Below are positions 59,605-64,000 of a DNA stretch of 64,000 nucleotides, in pieces (the stretch's first letter is position 1; the number at the start of each line of letters is the position of its first letter). Origin of the DNA: Akkermansiaceae bacterium (GTDB taxonomy: Bacteria; Verrucomicrobiota; Verrucomicrobiia; Verrucomicrobiales; Akkermansiaceae). Both the position numbers and the translations under genes were made by a program. The stretch covers positions 1 to 64,000 of the forward strand of contig CAJIZY010000011.1 in NCBI GenBank assembly GCA_905181965.1. The letters are read 5' to 3'. The notes below the pieces were generated by a model that saw nothing but the letters and a program-made list of their open reading frames with translations, searched no databases and was not told the origin of the DNA.

Positions 59605-61130
59605 GATAGCGCGATTTTCTGCAATTTTCTCGATTATTTTTGTTGGGATAGCTTGGGCGAAGCAGCCTAACGTTTTAATTCTTTATGCTGATGATTTGGG
59701 ATTTGGAGATTTGGGCTGCTATAATAAAGAAGAGTCGAATCCCAACTCCGAATCTGGATCGCTTAGCGAGCGAATCAGTGCGATTTACCGATGGACATTC
59801 TTCTTCTGGAATTTGCACTCCATCGCGTTTTGCGATGCTGACGGGTCGTCATCATTGGCGTGACTTTCATGGAATTGTGAATGCTTTCGGAGGTTCAGTT
59901 TTTAAGCCCGAGCGGCTGACCTTGCCGGAGATGTTAAAGGAAAAAGGTTACAAGACAGCTGCGATTGGGAAGTGGCACTTGGGTTGGAATTGGGATGCGA
60001 TTCGAAATAAGGAGGTGAAAGCGATCACGGTTCAAGAGGGTAGAAGAAAGAAGCAACAACTCGGGCCGGAAGCCTTTGATTGGACCAAGTCAATTCCGAA
60101 CGGTCCGCTGAATCATGGATTTGATTATTACTTTGGCGACACCGTAATTAATTTCCCGCCCTATTGTTGGATTGAAAATGATAAGGTAGTCAAAGCTCCC
60201 GACACCCTCATGCAGACAGGTAAGTGGAAGAAGATTAAGGAAGGGGGGTGGGAGTGTCGTCCGGGGCCCATGGTGACCGGTTGGGATCCTTATGAAAATA
60301 TTCCGACAACCACAAAAAAGGGTGTGGATTATATCAAGGAGGCTGCGAAAGCTGAAGAGCCGTTTTTTCTCTATTTTGCCTATCCTGCGCCGCATGCGCC
60401 TATTATCCCGAATGATGAATTCGATGGGAAATCAAAGGCAGGGCCTTATGGAGATTTTGTTTATGAGACCGACCACTCGATCGGACAGCTTTTGCAGGCG
60501 CTCAAGGATTCCGGACAGGCCGAAAATACGATTGTCATATTTTCGGCAGATAACGGACCCGAACACTACGCTTATGCGAGGGATGCCAAGTTTGATCACT
60601 GGTCGGCTCATCCCTTTCGAGGCTTAAAGCGTGATGCTTACGAAGGAGGTCATCATGTACCTTTTATCGTTAAGTATCCCGGAGTGACGATGGCTGGAAC
60701 GGTTAATGATGCGCTTGTTTCCCAAATTGATATCATGGCGACTTTGGCTTCGGTGGTGGGTTATGATCTTCCCGACAAAAATGCGGCTGAGGATTCGCAC
60801 GATCTTTTACCACTTTTGAAGGGTCAGGTGAAATCGATCCGAACGAGCCATATTCACAATACCTTCGACCATACGTGGGCTTTTCGTGAGAGTGATTGGG
60901 TCTTGGTGACTGGGAAGAGTGGTCATCACTCGCGAGTAACTAAGGAGTGGTTGAAGAAGCACGATTACCCGAAAACTGAGAGTAAACAGTCTCGGCTTTT
61001 TAATCTCAGGGAAGACATTGGACAGCGTAATGATCTTGCCGCGAAACATCCTGAGAAGGTGAAAGCGATGGAGGCTTCATTGGCTCGAATCCGCGAGCAA
61101 GGTTATTCGGCGCCGAGGCTGAGAAAGTGA
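59603..61130 (+). CDS. Secreted arylsulfatase, one frameshift
   Basis: The signal peptide [17 protein letters not shown] precedes [18 protein letters not shown] with the calcium Asp pair. After an indel near 59745, [18 protein letters not shown] and [15 protein letters not shown] give the canonical C-T-P-S-R formylglycine site. [20 protein letters not shown] and [11 protein letters not shown] supply the other active-site residues. The arrangement is that of S1 arylsulfatases active on sulfated glycans. The only visible neighbour of matching theme is the divergent cytochrome protein. About 508 codons. Confidence 0.9.
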
Positions 61131-61276
61131 TTTAAGTAACGAGGGACGCTTGGCTCTTTTGATTTGAAAAAGGCAGATTTGATGCCAGACCCGAGCGGCA
61201 TGTTTGTAAACTCAACGTATGTCTCTTCGCCCTTTGAATGAGATGTTGTCACTCACCCCGAGGCTGGGCTTCCCCC

Positions 61277-62122
61277 TTAAAATCTAAATCTCAAGGCGGC
61301 GCCTGGATATTTCATTCCCCAGTAAATCGCGCTCAGCGAAAGTTTCTCGTTGACCTTACGGCTCAAGGAAAGGTGGCTGTCAGTACCGCTATACTGGAAC
61401 ATAAGAGAGGCTTCCTTGTGAGCAAAATTGATGCCGGCGAGTGGTCGTGTTTCGTTTAGGCGGTCAATCCAGACGGCGCCCACATAGGGAGAGGGAGTGA
61501 TGTTAAGAAATTTAAGGTGGGGCATCGCTTTGCTCACGGTAGCGAAGTAGGAGCGTGACTGTGTTTGAACTCCCTTGGAGGTAAAGTCATCAAAACTTGT
61601 CCCAAGTAAAATCGCTGGCTGCCATCCTTTCGGGTCCTCGCTCACGAGTCGATAGGTTGCGTTGAATTTCAACTGGTCGATGAGCGGGCGATAGTCAAAG
61701 CCCACACCTAGATCCCGGGTCGCCCAATAGCGCAGGCTCATAAATTGCTGTCCTGCATCAGATTTCTCAGGAATCCAGCGTGCCGTTAGCACAAACTTGT
61801 AATGATTTGCCACGCCACTCACGGTGCCGCCTTCGCCTGGTCACATCGGTCAGGTAGGCACCTGTGAGACCAATCCTCCATCGTCGGAATCGATTAGGGT
61901 TCCATCTTGGCAAACTTGAGTTTCGGGCCCGACGGCGCTCAACCGTCGAGTGAAAAAAGAAATCTTGCCGCCAGTCGGCTGACTTGGCGAATGGAAGGCA
62001 TTTCTCGAATTATTAGGTGCTCCCTTTGCGATAGGATTTAATGCGTCTTGTCCATGGCTATTAGATACCATCGAAAAAAATAAGGCGACGCCAAGAAGGT
62101 GAATGGGTGTTAGTAGTTTCAT
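61277..62122 (-). CDS. Outer-membrane beta-barrel-like protein, frameshifted
   Basis: The start at 62122 has signal peptide LLTPIHLLGVALFFSMVSNS. After a stretch with SFFTRRLSAVGPETQ, an indel near 61860 leads to IGLTGAYLTDVTGEGG, then HYKFVLTARWIPEKSD, ILLGTSFDDFTSKG, PYVGAVWIDRLNETRPLAG and ALRFRF at the end. Alternating hydrophobic and polar residues in short strands and the terminal Phe are typical of outer-membrane barrels assembled by BAM. Family not recognised, function unknown. Confidence 0.6.
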
Positions 62123-62276
62123 AAACTCCTCCGAAAGATATAGGCATTGGGAACTTCGATAAGAAAAAGCAGCGTGATTCATTACGGGTTTTAGCTTCGG
62201 GCGATTGCCTCTAGGCCTAAGTCCATTAATTTTTCAGTAGCTCGATGGCTTGGTTTTATCGCAGAAGACGCCGCCA

Positions 62277-62441
62277 CTAGCCCTTACATTGGCAGCTGTT
62301 TTCGCAACAGCCGGTACCCGAAGCGTGACCACTCGCGCAGGCTTCACTGCAGAATTCTTTGCCATCTAAGGTGACACGGTGGTCGTCATAGACTTCACAT
62401 TTGCAATCAGGGCATTCACATTTCACTAAATTTTTGTTCAT
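62277..62441 (-). CDS. smtA: Bacterial metallothionein (SmtA/BmtA type)
   Basis: 54 residues. Starts MNKNLVKCECPDCKCEV and contains FCSEACASGHASGTG and CCENSCQCKG. Ten cysteines (8, 10, 13, 15, 31, 35, 45, 46, 50, 52) and His39 follow the cyanobacterial SmtA pattern, including the CSEACA zinc-finger segment. It binds Zn, Cd or Cu in the cytoplasm. The gene diverges from an SmtB-type repressor gene, and a 12-2-12-like SmtB operator lies between the starts, as in Synechococcus. Confidence 0.93.
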   Translation of the reverse strand: MNKNLVKCECPDCKCEVYDDHRVTLDGKEFCSEACASGHASGTGCCENSCQCKG

Positions 62442-62453
62442 TGCACGAATACA

Positions 62454-62467
62454 TGAACATATCTTCA
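62454..62467. promoter_or_regulatory. SmtB-type operator between smtA and smtB
   Basis: TGAACATATCTTCA is an imperfect inverted repeat (6-2-6), matching the TGAACA-nn-TxTTCA core of the Synechococcus smt operator as I recall it. It lies 12 bases from the smtA start and 22 from smtB. Confidence 0.8.
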
Positions 62468-62489
62468 GGTATTTGTCTATTGTATTTTT

Positions 62490-62876
62490 ATGATGTTTAA
62501 GAGAGTATCAAATGTGGCCAATTCTCCTACGGATAAAATTTGCGAAACTAAGTGTTCCGACCCTCATTCGGGTGCCGCAGGACAGGTGGTTCCGTTGGCA
62601 ATGGGGAAAGCCCAAAAAATGGGCGAGTTTTTCAATGTTCTGAGTGATCCTACTCGTTTGCGTCTGATTTCGCTTCTGGCGGAAGAGGAGTTTTGCGTGT
62701 GTGATCTGGCGATTCAATTGGAAATGACAGACTCCGCCATTTCTCACCAGCTTCGTGCTCTGCGTGCTGCCCGGCTTGTCAGTTACCGGAAATTAGGTCG
62801 GCAAGTTTTTTACCGTCTACACGATCAACATGTTGTCGATCTCTACCGCACGGTCCATGAGCACTTGGAAGAGTAG
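62490..62876 (+). CDS. smtB: SmtB/ArsR-family zinc-sensing repressor
   Basis: 128 residues. FFNVLSDPTRLRLISLLAEEEF and SAISHQLRALRAARLVSYRK form the winged helix. Both known metal sites look present: FCVCDL with Cys69 and Cys71 (alpha-3N side) and Asp112, His114, His125, Glu128 in the last helix, equivalent to Asp104, His106, His117 and Glu120 of SmtB (alpha-5 site). Metal binding would release the repressor from the smtA operator and induce metallothionein. Divergent gene order supports the role. Confidence 0.93.
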   Translation: MMFKRVSNVANSPTDKICETKCSDPHSGAAGQVVPLAMGKAQKMGEFFNVLSDPTRLRLISLLAEEEFCVCDLAIQLEMTDSAISHQLRALRAARLVSYRKLGRQVFYRLHDQHVVDLYRTVHEHLEE

Positions 62877-63074
62877 CCCCCATCACTGAGTGAACTATCC
62901 CGATTCTCCCCAAACTTGATCCCTGAATCAGGAAAGGGAGGGGGAGTAAATCAGGGGTGAGGAATGTGGGGTTGACAGCATCAGATCCTTCTATCACTTG
63001 GCGGTTACACATGAGATGCGTAACTAAGATATGACGATTGGGGACTAGTCTGAAGTTTGGCAAAATGACCTGGC

Positions 63075-63560
63075 TCAGCCTTTATTGTCGTAGTATTTCC
63101 ATTTTCCTTTATGCCGGCGGAAACGAGAGTGCTCGCGGAGTTGCTGAACTTCTCCCTCCCAGTAGTAATCCGCGATGAATTCGACTTTTCCTCGACTTTC
63201 ATTTTTTTTGCCTTTCGAAATGGAGACGATGGTGAGGAATTTCCAGTCGGTATGGTGGATGGTGTCTTCGAGTTCGCGTTTAAGGTTCTGGCTGCGGTTG
63301 TCGGGATGAGTGGTTTCGATGAGGTAGTCGACGAGGCGAAAAAAGAAAGCGCTGTAGCGTGAGCGCATGAGTGCCTCGGCGGTTTTGGGCAGAGCCTTGT
63401 TCTGATGAAAGGGCAGGCAACAATCCTGATAGCTCTTTTTGCTCTTACAGGGGCAGAGCGAAAGGTGGCGTTCTTTTGGGATTTTTTCAAAGGTCTCGGA
63501 CACAGGCGAGTGTTGGAAGCATCTTCTTCGATTGCAATTCCATCTTTTGCCGTGGGCCAA
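63075..63560 (-). CDS. YchJ family protein (UPF0225, SEC-C)
   Basis: 161 residues. HLSLCPCKSKKSYQDCCLPF is the SEC-C-type zinc motif, and EALMRSRYSAFFFRLVDYLIET with a later WKFLTIVSISKGKKNESRGK matches YchJ. The usual C-terminal tail is present. The first 28 residues may not be translated, since the family starts nearer the Cys motif. Function of the family is unsettled; it is thought to bind zinc and perhaps RNA or protein. Confidence 0.85.
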   Translation of the reverse strand: MAHGKRWNCNRRRCFQHSPVSETFEKIPKERHLSLCPCKSKKSYQDCCLPFHQNKALPKTAEALMRSRYSAFFFRLVDYLIETTHPDNRSQNLKRELEDTIHHTDWKFLTIVSISKGKKNESRGKVEFIADYYWEGEVQQLREHSRFRRHKGKWKYYDNKG

Positions 63561-63583
63561 GAAGTCGGTTCCGTTGTGTGTTC

Positions 63584-64000
63584 TTAATTCGGGTGTTCTT
63601 CGAGGAGATCGGCCGGGGCGAGGAATCCGTTTTGAGCCTTCGTGGCCTTGCGGACTTCGGCGACTTTGGCTGGCGTGATCATGGGAGCTTTATTGCTAAA
63701 AGTGTTCCTCACGTAGGTCAGGACAGCAGCAATTTCTTCGTTGCTGAGTTGCTGGAAGGCGGTCATGGGTACTTGGCCAGGGTATTTTTTACCCTTCACC
63801 TCAATTGGGCCAAGGAGGCCGTGAAGAGTTAACTTGATAAGTCGTTCTTCTGATCCGTTGATCCATTTGGTTCCCGCCAGTGGTGGGAACATGGCGGCGG
63901 GGAGACCTTTGCCATCAGATTGGTGGCAGGTAATGCAGTGCCCTTCGCGGCTGTAAACTTCATGGCCCTTTTTGAAAAAGGTGAGGGCTTCACCTTTAAG
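63584..64000 (-). CDS. Class I cytochrome c domain (partial)
   Basis: 139 codons are visible to the right edge. HEVYSREGHCITCHQSDGKG is the heme-c attachment site with CITCH, followed by AAMFPPLAGTKW and, further on, YPGQVPMTAFQQLSNEEIAA with the axial Met. ALTYVRN-type helix VLTYVRNTFSN ends the fold. Usually such domains sit at the C-terminus of larger dehydrogenases or stand alone in the periplasm; the N-terminus lies outside the window. Confidence 0.85.
   Translation of the reverse strand, partial: LKGEALTFFKKGHEVYSREGHCITCHQSDGKGLPAAMFPPLAGTKWINGSEERLIKLTLHGLLGPIEVKGKKYPGQVPMTAFQQLSNEEIAAVLTYVRNTFSNKAPMITPAKVAEVRKATKAQNGFLAPADLLEEHPN

Noticed and set aside
63005-63490. Long open frame on the minus strand overlapping ychJ
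   Set aside because: It is an alternate frame of the YchJ gene; only the YchJ frame shows the SEC-C motif and conserved blocks.

Overview
The window looks like a chromosome segment of a free-living, probably aquatic member of the Verrucomicrobiota (PVC superphylum). The inference rests on gene content: two secreted sulfatases, DUF1080 and PmoA-like exported proteins, a cytochrome c protein of the DUF1587/1592/1588/1585 type, a ComM-type ATPase, and a ribonucleotide reductase whose beta subunit has the metal-ligand and radical-site pattern of the chlamydial class Ic enzyme. No rRNA, tRNA, CRISPR array or insertion sequence was recognised. Many genes, including housekeeping ones (leuS, lepA, metK, comM), are broken by single-base indels, often near homopolymers, while other long genes are perfectly open. 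I read most breaks as sequencing or assembly errors and annotate each split gene as one CDS with approximate break points.

Layout. 1-2.5 kb: a strongly AT-rich segment with the end of a CapF-type reductase, a CapG-type UDP-HexNAc 2-epimerase and a WbuB-like glycosyltransferase (UDP-L-FucNAc module). 2.6-8.9 kb: at normal GC, a LegC/PglE-type aminotransferase, a UDP-GlcNAc 4,6-dehydratase, a PglC-type phosphoglycosyl transferase, a fused E1 alpha-beta 2-oxoacid dehydrogenase, and a lipoyl domain / E1-E3-binding domain / PglD-type acyltransferase fusion. 9.3-15 kb: a WecA-like sugar-1-phosphate transferase with a Rossmann tail, a secreted protein and an O-antigen-ligase-like protein. Together this is a surface-glycan locus. 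15-18 kb: a coiled-coil DNA-binding-type protein, a RelE-like protein, ComM and 3-methyladenine glycosylase. 18.3-23.5 kb: nrdB and nrdA behind an NrdR box. 23.5-27 kb: an acyltransferase-3 protein with inserted ankyrin repeats, a PmoA-like protein and a phosphodiester-glycosidase lipoprotein. 27-30.6 kb: an ArsR-methyltransferase regulator (SahR-like) divergent from metK-ahcY across a perfect 24-bp palindrome. 30.8-35.6 kb: acyl-activating enzyme, Pit phosphate transporter and LplT-like MFS protein. 35.8-49.5 kb: exported proteins, leuS, lepA, a giant TSP3/LamG protein, a sulfatase, a cysteine desulfurase and a DUF1080 protein. 49.6-51.8 kb: an IF-1-like gene coupled to selB. 51.8-64 kb: esterase, moeA, exonuclease-phosphatase-fold protein, VanX-like lipoprotein, beta-propeller, cytochrome/sulfatase divergent pair, outer-membrane barrel, a metallothionein/SmtB pair with an SmtB operator, YchJ, and a partial cytochrome c.

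The most striking element is the E1 plus lipoyl-PglD pair (5895-8905). A 2-oxoacid dehydrogenase E1 sits, with a 4-bp start/stop overlap, next to a protein in which the usual E2 catalytic domain is replaced by a left-handed beta-helix sugar N-acyltransferase. The neighbours make the matching 4-amino-sugar nucleotide and transfer it to the lipid carrier. The simplest hypothesis is that acyl groups are made from a 2-oxoacid on lipoyl-lysine and transferred directly to the amino sugar, bypassing acyl-CoA.
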